A DNA stretch of 64,000 nucleotides from CAMLOF01 sp041913045 (GCA_041913045.1 JAYSGB010000020.1:5210-69209), one strand, 5' to 3'. Numbered from the stretch's first letter, positions 17,426 through 26,754 are shown. The notes: generated by a model from the sequence alone, not told the origin. Translations and numbers: made by a program.

Positions 17426-18823
17426 TCAAACTGGAACACCCACCAGATCGTGCCCCTGTGCCGACACGATGCGCGCCTTCACAAAGTCGCCCACCTTGTA
17501 GGTTTTGCTGATCTTTTCTGGCGGCAGCAGGCGAACGACGCCGTCGATTTCTGGCGCATCTGCATAGCTGCGGCCCACGCCGCCTTTCTTGCCCAGCCCG
17601 CTCGCCTGATCGACCAGCACCTGCATGGTGGCACCCACGCGACGCTCCAGCCGCGCTGCCGACACACGCTCGGCCACGGCCATGAAACGGGCACGGCGCT
17701 CCTCGCGTACTTCATCAGGAACCGCACCGGGGATCTCATTGGCAGCAGCACCTTCCACAGGTGAATAGGCAAAGCACCCTGCCCGGTCGATCTGAGCTTC
17801 CTCCACGAAGTCCAGCAGGTGCTGGAATTCCTCTTCCGTTTCGCCAGGAAACCCAGCGATGAAGGTGCTGCGCACGACGATGTCAGGACACAGCTCGCGC
17901 CAGCGCTGAATGCGCTCCAGGTTCTTTTCACCGCTGGCCGGGCGCTTCATGCGACGCAGCACATCCGGATGGCTGTGCTGCAACGGAACATCCAGGTAAG
18001 GCAGGCACAAACCTTCGTTCATGAGCGGAACGATCTCGTCCACATGCGGATACGGATACACGTAGTGCAGACGCACCCAGGCACCGTGTTCCCGCGCCAG
18101 CTCGCCCAAGGCGCGAACCAGGTCGAACATGCGGGTCTTCACGGGCTTGCCGTCCCAGAAACCGGTGCGGTACTTCACGTCGACGCCGTAGGCCGAGGTG
18201 TCCTGACTCACCACCAGCAACTCCTTCACGCCAGCCTCAAACAGCTTGCGCGCCTCGGTCAGCACGTCGCCCACTGGGCGGCTGACCAGGTCGCCGCGCA
18301 TGGACGGGATGATGCAGAAGGTGCAGCGGTGGTTGCAACCTTCGCTGATCTTGAGGTAGGCATAGTGGCGCGGCGTGAGCTTGACGCCCTGCGGTGGAAC
18401 CAGATCCACAAACGGATCGTGCGGCTTGGGCAGGTGCTTGTGCACCGCCTCCATCACCTCGTGCGTGGCATGAGGGCCAGTGACTGCCAGCACCGACGGG
18501 TGCACCTGCTGGACCAGGTTGCCGCCACCCTCGCCTGAGCGCGCTCCCAGACAACCCGTGACGATGACCTTGCCGTTGTCGGCCAGCGCCTCGCCAATGG
18601 TGTCAAGGCTCTCCTTGACGGCGTCGTCAATAAAGCCACAAGTGTTGACGATGACGAGATCGGCACCCTGAAAGGTTTTGCTCGTCTGGTAGCCCTCAGC
18701 GCTGAGTTGCGTGAGGATGAGTTCAGAATCGGTCAGAGCCTTGGGGCAACCAAGGCTGACGAAGCCCACCTTGGGCACGGCGGCACCCGATGCGGGCGAT
18801 TGAGGAGAAAGAATGTCGGTCAT
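17426..18823 (-). CDS. rimO: Ribosomal protein S12 methylthiotransferase RimO
   Basis: Radical SAM enzyme that adds a methylthio group to an aspartate of ribosomal protein S12. The 465 residues show the N-terminal MTTase domain (VGFVSLGCPKALTDSE, VNTCGFIDDAVKES and VIVTGCLGAR give its three iron-sulfur cysteines). The radical SAM core has CNHRCTFCIIPSMRGD near residue 170, and a C-terminal TRAM domain ends around GDFVKARIVSAQGHDLVGVPV's first half. The sequence LGCPKALTDSE separates RimO from its paralogue MiaB. It is convergent with the tRNA-Leu pair and is followed upstream by phaR on the same strand. Confidence 0.95.
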   Translation of the reverse strand: MTDILSPQSPASGAAVPKVGFVSLGCPKALTDSELILTQLSAEGYQTSKTFQGADLVIVNTCGFIDDAVKESLDTIGEALADNGKVIVTGCLGARSGEGGGNLVQQVHPSVLAVTGPHATHEVMEAVHKHLPKPHDPFVDLVPPQGVKLTPRHYAYLKISEGCNHRCTFCIIPSMRGDLVSRPVGDVLTEARKLFEAGVKELLVVSQDTSAYGVDVKYRTGFWDGKPVKTRMFDLVRALGELAREHGAWVRLHYVYPYPHVDEIVPLMNEGLCLPYLDVPLQHSHPDVLRRMKRPASGEKNLERIQRWRELCPDIVVRSTFIAGFPGETEEEFQHLLDFVEEAQIDRAGCFAYSPVEGAAANEIPGAVPDEVREERRARFMAVAERVSAARLERRVGATMQVLVDQASGLGKKGGVGRSYADAPEIDGVVRLLPPEKISKTYKVGDFVKARIVSAQGHDLVGVPV

Positions 18824-18875
18824 GGGCCCCGATTGTCTCAGGTCGGGGCCAAACCGTCAGCCAGAGCACGAAGTG

Positions 18876-19370
18876 TCAGCGCTTGACGCCCATGGCTTCC
18901 AGCATTTTCTCCTGCATCTGCGTGAAGGCAGCCATGCCAGGCACCACAGGCGCCTGCATGCCCATGAACTGCTGCCAAAGCTCTGGCGTCCAGCCTTTGG
19001 CAGGGTCTGCCATGGACTTTTGCAGATCCATGAAAACCTGGAGGTTTTTCTCGAGGTAAGACCCCATGTAGCCTTGCATGGCATGGCCGTAGAAACGGAT
19101 GATGTTGGCCAGCATGTTTTCAGAGAACAGCGGCACACCCGCCGTTTCCTCTTCCAGAATGATCTGCAACAGGATGCTGCGCGTCAGGTCATCGCCGCTC
19201 TTGGCGTCACGCACGACGAAAGGCGTGGCCTTCATCACGAGCGCCTTGATCTCGGCCAACGTGATGTAGGAGGAGGTGTCGGTGTCGTAGAGGCGGCGGT
19301 TGGGGTACTTCTTGATCACGCGAACGGGGGACGGACGCGTGGCCGAGGCATCAGCCTGGTCGTTCTGCAC
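18876..19370 (-). CDS. phaR: Polyhydroxyalkanoate synthesis repressor PhaR
   Basis: DNA- and PHB-granule-binding repressor that controls phasin and PHB genes. The N-terminal PHB/PHA accumulation regulator DNA-binding domain is clear: VRVIKKYPNRRLYDTDTSSY, then ITLAEIKALV. A second repeat region (LLQIILEEE, MLANIIRFYGHAMQGYMGSY) follows and a Met/Gln-rich tail ends MLEAMGVKR. The GTG at 19370 is chosen because AGGAG lies eight bases before it. An in-frame ATG at 19406 lacks such a site but would add 12 residues. Its presence with 3-hydroxybutyrate dehydrogenase nearby points to PHB storage. Confidence 0.9.
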   Translation of the reverse strand: MQNDQADASATRPSPVRVIKKYPNRRLYDTDTSSYITLAEIKALVMKATPFVVRDAKSGDDLTRSILLQIILEEETAGVPLFSENMLANIIRFYGHAMQGYMGSYLEKNLQVFMDLQKSMADPAKGWTPELWQQFMGMQAPVVPGMAAFTQMQEKMLEAMGVKR

Positions 19371-19506
19371 TGAGCGGACTCCTGTCGAGAAAGTGGGCGC
19401 CAGCATCAAACATGGTGCTGGCAGCATTGTTCTCATTCTAGAAACATTTGCGGCTGGTGCGGCGCAGGATTTACCCTGCCATGCTGCAAGGCAGCATTCA
19501 GTAGCG

Positions 19507-19540
19507 AAAAAGCCCTGCTTCCGTGAAGAAAGCAGGGCTT
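19507..19540 (-). terminator. Intrinsic terminator after tRNA-Val
   Basis: On the minus strand an 11-bp perfect stem (AAGCCCTGCTT with AAGCAGGGCTT) and 9-base loop are followed by TTT and more pyrimidines. It begins seven bases past the CCA end of tRNA-Val and should separate it from phaR. Confidence 0.85.
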
Positions 19541-19546
19541 CTGTAT

Positions 19547-19623
19547 TGGTAGGCGCGATTGGACTCGAACCAACGACCCCCACCATGTCAAGGTGGTGCT
19601 CTAACCAGCTGAGCTACGCGCCT
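19547..19623 (-). tRNA. tRNA-Val (anticodon GAC)
   Basis: A 77-base class I tRNA with encoded CCA. The acceptor stem AGGCGCG pairs fully with CGCGCCT. The anticodon stem CCACC/GGTGG closes loop TTGACAT, giving anticodon GAC, which reads GUC and GUU. The T-loop is TTCGAGT. It stands alone between relA and phaR with its own promoter and terminator. Confidence 0.96.
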
Positions 19624-19643
19624 GGGTCGGTTGCAAGCCTTGC

Positions 19644-19673
19644 ATTGTAGCACGACTTTTTGAGCTTTTTCAA
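19644..19673 (-). promoter_or_regulatory. Sigma-70-type promoter of tRNA-Val
   Basis: On the minus strand TTGAAA (19673-19668) and TACAAT (19649-19644) are separated by 18 bases, near consensus. Transcription would begin about 14 bases before the tRNA. The -35 overlaps the last codons of relA. Confidence 0.8.
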
Positions 19674-21931
19674 CGCCTCCTCACCACTTGCACACCAGGT
19701 ACATCGGACACGGCCGACATGACCCGGGACACACGCATGGCGTCGGGCACTTCGACGGTAAAGGTCATCCAGGCAACACCTTTGACGGATTGCGTCTGCA
19801 CCCCGATGACGTTGATCTTCTCGCGAGCGAAAGCATCCGAGATGTCGCGCAGCAAGCCTTGCCGGTCCACGGCTTCGACCGCCACGTCCACAGGGTAAAA
19901 CGCTTGTTCTCCGCCCTTGGGCTTGGCGCCGCTCCACTGCACGTCAATCACCCTGCCCGGCTGCCGTTTGGCCAGATGGGCGAAGTCGGGGCAATCGGCC
20001 CGGTGGATGCTGACGCCCTTGCCCCGCGTGACAAAGCCGCGTATGTCGTCAGGCGGGGCTGGCTTGCAGCACTTGGCCAGCTGGGTCATGAGGGAGTCAA
20101 CCCCCACCACCAGCACACTACCCTGCGGCGCACGCTCCTCGGAACGGGCCTTCTTGAGGATGACTTCGTCTGGCGTGGGCGAAGCCTCCACGGGGTTGAG
20201 CTGCTGCTCGATGGCGCGCAGCGAGAACTCCTCCTTGCCTACCGCCTCGAACATTGCCTGGGGGCTTGCAAACCCCAGAGCCGAAGCGAGGTCCTCCAGC
20301 GCCACGGATGTCTTGCCCTCGCGCTGCAGCAATTTTTCCACTGCCTCACGGCCGCGCACAGCGTTGTCCTGCGCAGCCAAAGCATTGAACCAGGCGCGCA
20401 CCTTGCTCTTGGCCCGGTGGCTGACGAGGTAGCCCTGCTCGGGGTTGAGCCAGTCGCGCGTAGGACCGCCCTCCTTGGCCGCGACGATCTCCACCGTCTG
20501 ACCATTCTGCAACGCGGTGTTCAGCGGCACCATGGCACCGTCTACACGTGCGCCACGGCAACGGTGGCCCAGGTCGGTGTGCACGGTGTAGGCAAAGTCC
20601 ACTGGCGTGGCGCCGCGGGGCAGCTCCACGATGGCAGCATTGGGTGTCAACACGTAGATGCAGTCGTCAAACAGGTCTTGCGCAGCACCGCCCAGGTCGC
20701 GCTGCCACGCCAGCAGTTGGCGCAGCACGGCGATCTTGGCGTCGTACTCGGAGCCCGCAGTAACGCCCGCATAACCCTTGCTGCCCGCCTCTTTGTATGC
20801 CCAGTGGGCGGCCACGCCATGCTCTGCATGATCGTGCATGGCCTGGGTGCGGATCTGGATCTCGAACGCGCGCCCCTGCGCATCCCGAACGACGGTGTGC
20901 AGCGACTGGTAGCCGTTCGGCTTGGGTTTGGCGATGTAGTCGTCAAACTCCTCTGGAACGGGGTTGAAATGCGCATGAACGTAGGCCAGCACACGGTAGC
21001 AATCATCAACTTCGGGCACGACGACACGCAATGCGCGGATGTCGAAGACCTGCTCAAAGTCCAGCGATTTGCCCCGCATCTTCTTGATGATGCTGTAGAT
21101 GTGCTTGGGCCGCCCCTGGACGGACGCCTCGACACCCTGTGTGCGCAGCGCCTCCTCAAGCCCCAGGCGGACCTGCTCGACGTGGCTCTCGCGCTCGACG
21201 CGCTTCTCGTCGAGCAGGCGCGCGATCTGCTTGTAGGTGTCTGGCTCCAGGAACCGGAAGGACAGGTCTTCCATTTCCCATTTGACCTGCCAGATGCCCA
21301 AGCGGTTGGCCAGCGGTGCGAAGATGTGCAAGGACTCGCTGGCCAATCCTTCATCTGGCAGCGTCTTGGAAGCGGCGTGGTAGCGCAGCGTCTGCAGGCG
21401 TGACGCCAGCCGCAGGAGAACAACGCGCAGATCGCGCGAGAACGCCAGCAACATCTTGCGGACGTTTTCCGTCTGGCTGGCGTCCAGTTCGGACGCAGGC
21501 GTCTTTGCGGAAACGACCGACAAGCCCGTTTGCTCTTGCAAGACCTGCCGCTGGGCACGAACCTGCGCTGCCTTCAGGCGAGCCTGGCGCTGCAACTGGA
21601 CCAGCTTGGTGGTTTCCACGGCAACGGTGGCGTAGTCGTTGCCAAAAGCCTTGGCAATGACTTCCTGCGGCCGATTGAGGTGTTGGCAGGCATAGACGAG
21701 GTAGGCGCAGGCCTGCATGTCCGTGCCGCCCCCCATGAGCGCGAGGATACCGGCCACGGCATCTGCATGGGCCAGGGTGTTCTCACCACTGTCCAGAGTT
21801 TCTCCGGCGAGCAGTGGCTCTGCAAAGGCGCGTGCACGCGTCAATGCGGCGTGACCTGCACCCGGCTGGCCAGACAGTGCCGTGGCAATGGCCGTGCGGC
21901 TTTCGTTGGATTCGCGGACTTCGACGTTCAT
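19670..21931 (-). CDS. relA: GTP pyrophosphokinase RelA (ppGpp synthetase I)
   Basis: Makes (p)ppGpp on stalled ribosomes during amino acid starvation. The 753 residues show a degenerate N-terminal hydrolase domain without the His-Asp signature (LVYACQHLN where HDVVEDT-like residues occur in active enzymes). The synthetase domain has EFDDYIAKPKPNGYQSLHT near residue 330; the acidic E-x-D-D motif marks monofunctional RelA rather than Rel/SpoT. TGS, a Cys-rich zinc region (LAKCCKPAPPDDI) and a C-terminal ACT domain follow. Its ATG overlaps the stop of the upstream hydrolase gene by four bases (ATGA). Confidence 0.95.
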   Translation of the reverse strand: MNVEVRESNESRTAIATALSGQPGAGHAALTRARAFAEPLLAGETLDSGENTLAHADAVAGILALMGGGTDMQACAYLVYACQHLNRPQEVIAKAFGNDYATVAVETTKLVQLQRQARLKAAQVRAQRQVLQEQTGLSVVSAKTPASELDASQTENVRKMLLAFSRDLRVVLLRLASRLQTLRYHAASKTLPDEGLASESLHIFAPLANRLGIWQVKWEMEDLSFRFLEPDTYKQIARLLDEKRVERESHVEQVRLGLEEALRTQGVEASVQGRPKHIYSIIKKMRGKSLDFEQVFDIRALRVVVPEVDDCYRVLAYVHAHFNPVPEEFDDYIAKPKPNGYQSLHTVVRDAQGRAFEIQIRTQAMHDHAEHGVAAHWAYKEAGSKGYAGVTAGSEYDAKIAVLRQLLAWQRDLGGAAQDLFDDCIYVLTPNAAIVELPRGATPVDFAYTVHTDLGHRCRGARVDGAMVPLNTALQNGQTVEIVAAKEGGPTRDWLNPEQGYLVSHRAKSKVRAWFNALAAQDNAVRGREAVEKLLQREGKTSVALEDLASALGFASPQAMFEAVGKEEFSLRAIEQQLNPVEASPTPDEVILKKARSEERAPQGSVLVVGVDSLMTQLAKCCKPAPPDDIRGFVTRGKGVSIHRADCPDFAHLAKRQPGRVIDVQWSGAKPKGGEQAFYPVDVAVEAVDRQGLLRDISDAFAREKINVIGVQTQSVKGVAWMTFTVEVPDAMRVSRVMSAVSDVPGVQVVRRR

Positions 21932-22869
21932 GGCGATAGCAGGAAATCTCGCACCGTGGTCACCTGGTTGGCGGCCACGAGCGTGGGTGCATGCCCGACA
22001 CCGCCGAACTCAACACAGCACGCCATGGGGCCACGCTCGGTCATGGCCTGGGCAGTGGCTGGAGACAAGAGGTCTGAGTCTGCACCACGCAACAGCAGGG
22101 TGCGAGCAGTGATCGCGTCGTACATCTGCCAGAGCATGGCCTCGCCGTCGCGCGCAGCCTGCTGCGCAGCCTTCGGGTCGGCCGACAGCATGGCTCGGAA
22201 CGGCACTGCAATGGCTGGGTCGTAGTGCAACGTCCACCCCTCTTGCAAGGGGCGCAGCATGGGGCGCGAAAGCGCCAGCCACTGCTCCGGGGTGTGCGGT
22301 CCAAACCCTTGTGAAACGGCCCACATGGCATCTGCCGCCGCCTGTTCGGTGGGGTACACGGGCTGCACGCCCAGGTAGGTGCCAATACGCTGCAAGGCCT
22401 CCCATTGGATCACCGGGCCAACATCGTTGAGCACCAGCCTCGAAATGCCCATGGCTGGCTGCGAAGCCAGCGTGATGCCAATGAGTCCACCCATGCTGGT
22501 GCCCACCCAGTCGATGCGCAGAGCGGCGCCATTGTCGCCACGCGCGGCAGCATGGCGTTCGCGCAGGTGCGCCAGCAGCACGGCCAAGTCGGTCGCGTAA
22601 GTGGGAATCTGGTAGGCCATAGGATCGGCCAACCAATCACTGTGGCCACGGCCTGCAACGTCCACGCACACCACGCAGGCGTGAGGCGCCAGCGCCTGCG
22701 CCAAAACGTCGAAATCGCGCGACTGGCGGCTGAGGCCATGCACGCAGACCACCACGTGCCCGGGGCATGCCTCGCTGGTGGCATTCCACTCCCACCAGGC
22801 AATGCGGCGTTCCTCGCTGTTGCGCCCCCTGGGACCGGGCACGTCTAGGTAGTGCAATACGGGTTCCAT
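21928..22869 (-). CDS. Alpha/beta fold hydrolase
   Basis: Serine hydrolase of about 313 residues. The oxyanion segment VVVCVHGLSRQSRDFD, nucleophile elbow WVGTSMGGLIG (Ser in G-T-S-M-G), a late aspartate (LLLRGADSDLLS) and histidine (GGVGHAPTL) give a complete catalytic triad. The substrate cannot be named; PHB oligomer or ester hydrolysis is a guess from the neighbouring divergent 3-hydroxybutyrate dehydrogenase. The ATG at 22869 has AAGGGAAC about seven bases upstream; an open frame continues upstream but has no domain sense and overlaps the divergent gene. It is coupled to relA by a 4-base overlap. Confidence 0.88.
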   Translation of the reverse strand: MEPVLHYLDVPGPRGRNSEERRIAWWEWNATSEACPGHVVVCVHGLSRQSRDFDVLAQALAPHACVVCVDVAGRGHSDWLADPMAYQIPTYATDLAVLLAHLRERHAAARGDNGAALRIDWVGTSMGGLIGITLASQPAMGISRLVLNDVGPVIQWEALQRIGTYLGVQPVYPTEQAAADAMWAVSQGFGPHTPEQWLALSRPMLRPLQEGWTLHYDPAIAVPFRAMLSADPKAAQQAARDGEAMLWQMYDAITARTLLLRGADSDLLSPATAQAMTERGPMACCVEFGGVGHAPTLVAANQVTTVRDFLLSP

Positions 22870-23022
22870 CTCTCTGTTCCCTTCGGAAGCGGGCCATTCG
22901 GCGCTCTGGGCTTCCGTGATAATGGCCGCCAAAGCCTCGCGGGGAAATTGAGTTTTCCGCGAACTGGCCATGCGGCTGGTGCTTGCTGTGATCGTAATGG
23001 AAACGCCAACGGAGAATCCAAC

Positions 23023-23793
23023 ATGCTGAAAAACAAAACCGCACTCGTCACCGGCTCCACCAGCGGCATCGGGCTGGGCATTGCCAAGGCCCTGGCGCGG
23101 CAGGGTGCCAATATCGTGCTCAACGGCTTTGGCGATGTGGAAGCCGCCAAGGCAGAGGTCGCGGGGCTGGGTGTGCAGGTGCTCTACCACGGTGCAGACA
23201 TGAGCAAGCCAGCCGACATCGAGGACATGATGACGAGTGCCGCGAAGGCCTTCGGCCGGGTGGATGTGCTCGTCAACAACGCGGGCATCCAGCATGTGTC
23301 GAACATTGAGGACTTTCCCGCGGAGCGCTGGGACGCGATCATCGCCATCAACCTGAGCAGCGCGTTCCACACCACCCGCCTTGCCCTGCCGGCCATGAAG
23401 GCCGCGAATTGGGGCCGCATCATCAACGTTGCTTCGGTGCATGGGTTGGTGGCGTCGGCGCAGAAATCGGCCTACGTGGCAGCGAAACACGGCATCGTGG
23501 GTCTGACGAAGGTGACGGCGCTGGAGAACGCCACCACGGGCGTGACTTGCAACGCCATCTGCCCTGGCTGGGTGTTGACGCCGCTGGTGCAGAAGCAAGT
23601 AGACGCCAAGGCAGCCGCACTGGGGCTGAGCAACGAAGAGGCCACCAAGCTGCTGTTGGGGGAAAAAGAGCCCTCGATGCAGTTCACCACGCCCGAGGAA
23701 CTGGGTGAGCTGGCCGTGTTCTTCTGCTCGCCCGCCGCCAACAACGTGCGCGGCGTGGCCTGGAACATGGACGGCGGCTGGGCTGCCCAGTAA
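23023..23793 (+). CDS. 3-hydroxybutyrate dehydrogenase (SDR family)
   Basis: NAD-dependent oxidation of D-3-hydroxybutyrate to acetoacetate, the last step of PHB mobilisation. The 256-residue short-chain dehydrogenase starts MLKNKTALVTGSTSGIGLGI (cofactor glycine motif). NNAG occurs in VLVNNAGIQHVSNIEDFPAE and the catalytic Ser-Tyr-Lys in VASVHGLVASAQKSAYVAAK. The C-terminal QFTTPEELGELAVFF is typical of bacterial 3HBDH. A GGAG site lies nine bases before the ATG. It is transcribed divergently from the hydrolase. Specificity is assigned from overall similarity to the BdhA/HbdH group. Confidence 0.88.
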   Translation: MLKNKTALVTGSTSGIGLGIAKALARQGANIVLNGFGDVEAAKAEVAGLGVQVLYHGADMSKPADIEDMMTSAAKAFGRVDVLVNNAGIQHVSNIEDFPAERWDAIIAINLSSAFHTTRLALPAMKAANWGRIINVASVHGLVASAQKSAYVAAKHGIVGLTKVTALENATTGVTCNAICPGWVLTPLVQKQVDAKAAALGLSNEEATKLLLGEKEPSMQFTTPEELGELAVFFCSPAANNVRGVAWNMDGGWAAQ

Positions 23794-23802
23794 CCCCCAG
23801 GC

Positions 23803-24513
23803 TTACTTGAGCTGGACGCTGCCCGAAACGGTGACCTGCACCGTGCTCTTGCCTGGCTCCACCGGAACCGGAGCGGCGCTGGCGGCGGCCATGTCAGCCA
23901 TCGCGGCCACGCGCAAGCGGGGTTGCATGACCGGCACGTCGCCGGAGCTTACGGACACCTCGCGCAACTCGTAGCCGCTGAAGCCGAACCCCTTGGCCAC
24001 GCTGGCGGCGCTGGTCTTGAACTGGTTGATCGCCTCCAGGCGAACGTCGTCTTCGAGCTTGCGGCTGGCCTCCCGGCTGAGCGAGAAGGACATCTGAGAG
24101 ATCGTCATACCCGGAATGCGCCCGGCCAGTGCCGACACCTTGGCCACGTCGCGCCCTTGCAGCAACAGCTCGGCGTTTCCCTGCCAGCCAACGATCTGGC
24201 CATCCCGGCCGTAGCGCGGCTGAACCGTGAAGCCGCCGCTGCTGACCTCCACTGCGCCAGCCTGGGCACCCGCACGCGCCTGAGCTAATGCGTTTTCCAG
24301 AGACACCTTCAACTGGTTCTGCACCGTTGCTGCATCGTTGGCCTGATGGCGAGCCACCAGAACCATGGTCAGCCAGTCTTGCACGGCTTCGCGTTGTGCG
24401 CTGGCGCTGAGTTGCACAACCTGACGGGGTTCTGGCAACATTTGGGCGTTAGCCATGGCCACGCCAGTCAGACCCGCAGCCAAGATGAGGAAAGACACTC
24501 GGTTTGTTCGCAT
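23803..24513 (-). CDS. SIMPL domain-containing (DUF541) periplasmic protein
   Basis: Protein of about 236 residues with a signal peptide (MRTNRVSFLILAAGLTGVAM, likely cleavage after ANA). The rest is one SIMPL/DUF541 domain, recognisable from VVQLSASAQREAVQDWLTM at the start, GGFTVQPRYGRDGQIVGWQG in the middle, and VQVTVSGSVQLK at the end. Members are exported and poorly understood; some relatives limit oxidative stress or bind envelope partners. A second in-frame ATG at 24537 would add eight residues; the shorter form has the better signal peptide. It is divergent from the ompR-type regulator. Confidence 0.85.
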   Translation of the reverse strand: MRTNRVSFLILAAGLTGVAMANAQMLPEPRQVVQLSASAQREAVQDWLTMVLVARHQANDAATVQNQLKVSLENALAQARAGAQAGAVEVSSGGFTVQPRYGRDGQIVGWQGNAELLLQGRDVAKVSALAGRIPGMTISQMSFSLSREASRKLEDDVRLEAINQFKTSAASVAKGFGFSGYELREVSVSSGDVPVMQPRLRVAAMADMAAASAAPVPVEPGKSTVQVTVSGSVQLK

Positions 24514-24698
24514 GGCAATAGTCGTTGTGTTGAACATGCGCACAGTTTGCCTGCTTTTGGCCCATAGCCAGATGTTGGCCCCGCTCGCACCAGGCGAAGG
24601 TTGGCAACAACTGTAACCAGCTGTGAAGCCGCGATTTGGACCTTGGGCAAATGCGGTGCCGCCTGTCACAATGCCCCTTGTTACATTTGCCGAGCAAC

Positions 24699-25439
24699 AT
24701 GATGGCCCAGACCCCACACCGACCCGACCGAATTCTGGTGGTGGATGACGATGCCCGCATCCGCGACCTGCTTTACCGCTACCTGAGCCAGGAGGGCTTT
24801 GACGTGCTGCTGGCGGAAGATGGGCGAGCTCTGAACCGGGTGCTGCTGCGTGACGCGGTGGATCTCATCGTCCTTGACCTGATGATGCCAGGCGAGGACG
24901 GGCTGAGCATCTGCCGCCGTCTGCGTTCGCAGAACGACCGCACACCCATCATCATGCTGACGGCCAAGAGCGAGGACGTGGACCGCATCGTGGGGCTGGA
25001 AGTGGGAGCCGATGACTATCTGGGCAAGCCGTTCAATCCGCGGGAATTGTTGGCGCGCATACACGCGGTGCTGCGCCGCCGCCCGCCGCCCGAAGTGCCC
25101 GGAGCCCCGTCAAGCGACATGGAGGTTGTTCGCTTTGGCCCGTTCGAGCTGGATCTGGGCAAACGCACGCTCAGCAAGAACGGGGAAGACCTGCCTTTGA
25201 CCACGGGCGAATTTGCCATGCTCAAGGCATTGGTTCGCCACCCGCGCCAGCCGCTGTCACGCGACAAGCTGGCCCAGTTGGCCAGGGGCCGGGAGTTTGA
25301 GCCTTTCGACCGCAGCCTGGATGTGCAGGTGTCGCGCCTGCGCAAGATCATTGAGACCGACCCCTCTGCACCGCGCTACCTGCAGACGGTGTGGGGGGTG
25401 GGCTACGTCTTCGTGCCGGATGACCCCAGCGATCAGTAA
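24699..25439 (+). CDS. ompR: OmpR-type response regulator
   Basis: DNA-binding response regulator of 246 residues. The receiver domain has the acidic pocket ILVVDDDARIRD, the phospho-accepting aspartate in VDLIVLDLMMPGEDG, and the conserved Thr and Lys in IMLTAKSED and DYLGKPFNP. The C-terminal winged-helix OmpR/PhoB domain follows (LTTGEFAMLKALVRHPRQPL, then SLDVQVSRLRKIIE and TVWGVGYVFV). Two ATGs in a row are usable (24699, 24702). The kinase gene overlaps its end by 20 bases. The pair resembles OmpR/EnvZ closely; the regulated genes are not visible here. Confidence 0.9.
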   Translation: MMAQTPHRPDRILVVDDDARIRDLLYRYLSQEGFDVLLAEDGRALNRVLLRDAVDLIVLDLMMPGEDGLSICRRLRSQNDRTPIIMLTAKSEDVDRIVGLEVGADDYLGKPFNPRELLARIHAVLRRRPPPEVPGAPSSDMEVVRFGPFELDLGKRTLSKNGEDLPLTTGEFAMLKALVRHPRQPLSRDKLAQLARGREFEPFDRSLDVQVSRLRKIIETDPSAPRYLQTVWGVGYVFVPDDPSDQ

Positions 25440-26751
25440 GACCCCAGGCATCAGCCTGTTCTGGCGAACGTTTCTGTTCCTGAGCGCGCTGCTGCTGGGT
25501 TGCATTCTGGCGTGGTTCCAGACGTTTCGTGCTCTGGAGGAGGAACCGCGCGCGGTGCAGAGCGCGACCCAGCTGGCGTCGCTGGTCAACTTGACGCGAG
25601 CCGCCTTGATGCACGCAGACGCGATTGCGCGCGTGTCATTGGTGAAGACGCTGGTGGATCAGGAAAACGTGCGAATTGCGGTGCGCGAACCCACGGACAC
25701 GTTCTTGCCCTACGACCGAGATTCGCTGAGCGAGCACGTTCGCGAGGCGCTGGCGTCCCGCCTGGGCAAGGAAACCATTGTGGCCCGGGAAGTGAATGGG
25801 TTCCCGGGGCTGTGGGTGGGTTTCAACATTGGCGAGGAAACCTACTGGCTGCTGGCGGACCCAGAACGTGTCGGTACGGTAGAAGGCACCACCTGGCTGG
25901 TCTGGCTGGCCATAGCCGCGAACCTCTCCCTCGTTGGCGCGGTGCTCATCGCCCGGCTGATCAATCGCCCTCTCAAGAAACTTTCCGTAGCAGCAGCCCG
26001 CGTTCGCGAAGGTGACTTCCAGTCCAGCCATTTGGATGAGGACGTGCCGACCAGCGAGATCCGTGAAGTCAACATCGGGTTCAACCGCATGGCAGAACGC
26101 CTGTACAAGGCTGAGTCAGACCGCGCCTTGATGCTGGCGGGGATATCGCACGACCTGCGCACCCCCCTGGCCCGCCTGCGGCTGGAAGCCGAGATGAGTG
26201 TGAACGACGAGACCGCGCGTGCCAACATGGCGGCGGACATCGATCAGGTCACGGCGATCATCGACAAATTCCTGGACTACGCCCGCGCAGACCATGCCAA
26301 GTTGGAGAACATCGATCTGGCGCCTGTCCTGGAAGCCGCGCTGCAACGCCAACCGCCCGAGGAGTTGACGGTCAAGCTGGAGTCCCCGCCTGCCGCACGC
26401 GTGCAGGCGGACCCGGTGGAACTGGGTCGCGCCATCACGAACCTGCTGGAAAACGCGCGCCGCTACGCCCGTCATGCTGACGAGCCAGCGGCGGTGGACA
26501 TCAACTGGCACAAACAAGGCCCGTGGCTGGAACTTACCCTGAGGGACCACGGCCCAGGTGTGCCGGAGGATCAGATCAAGCGGCTGACGGAACCCTTCTT
26601 CCGGGGCAATGAAGCACGAACCGCCGCCACGGGATCGGGTTTGGGATTGGCCATCGTCAACAAGACCATTTCCCACATGGGCGGGCAGTTCGAGCTGGCC
26701 AATCACCCAGAGGGCGGCTTGGTAGCGCGCCTGCGCTTGCGTGCAGCCTGA
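25420..26751 (+). CDS. envZ: EnvZ-type sensor histidine kinase
   Basis: Inner-membrane kinase of about 443 residues, partner of the overlapping response regulator. Two membrane spans (about residues 10-30 and 160-185) flank a 130-residue periplasmic sensor region. A HAMP domain (LINRPLKKLSVAAARVREGD) precedes the dimerisation helix with the phospho-accepting histidine in AGISHDLRTPLARLRLEAEM. The ATPase domain has N box NLLENARRYA, D box DHGPGVPED and G box GSGLGLAIVNK. The ATG at 25420 lies inside the regulator gene with a weak ribosome site, consistent with coupled translation. The signal sensed is unknown. Confidence 0.88.
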   Translation: MTPAISKTPGISLFWRTFLFLSALLLGCILAWFQTFRALEEEPRAVQSATQLASLVNLTRAALMHADAIARVSLVKTLVDQENVRIAVREPTDTFLPYDRDSLSEHVREALASRLGKETIVAREVNGFPGLWVGFNIGEETYWLLADPERVGTVEGTTWLVWLAIAANLSLVGAVLIARLINRPLKKLSVAAARVREGDFQSSHLDEDVPTSEIREVNIGFNRMAERLYKAESDRALMLAGISHDLRTPLARLRLEAEMSVNDETARANMAADIDQVTAIIDKFLDYARADHAKLENIDLAPVLEAALQRQPPEELTVKLESPPAARVQADPVELGRAITNLLENARRYARHADEPAAVDINWHKQGPWLELTLRDHGPGVPEDQIKRLTEPFFRGNEARTAATGSGLGLAIVNKTISHMGGQFELANHPEGGLVARLRLRAA

Positions 26752-26754
26752 GGC

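Noticed and set aside
22870..23598. N-terminal extension of the alpha/beta hydrolase frame
   Set aside because: The extension is antisense to the 3-hydroxybutyrate dehydrogenase. The ATG at 22869 has a ribosome site and gives a normal hydrolase length.
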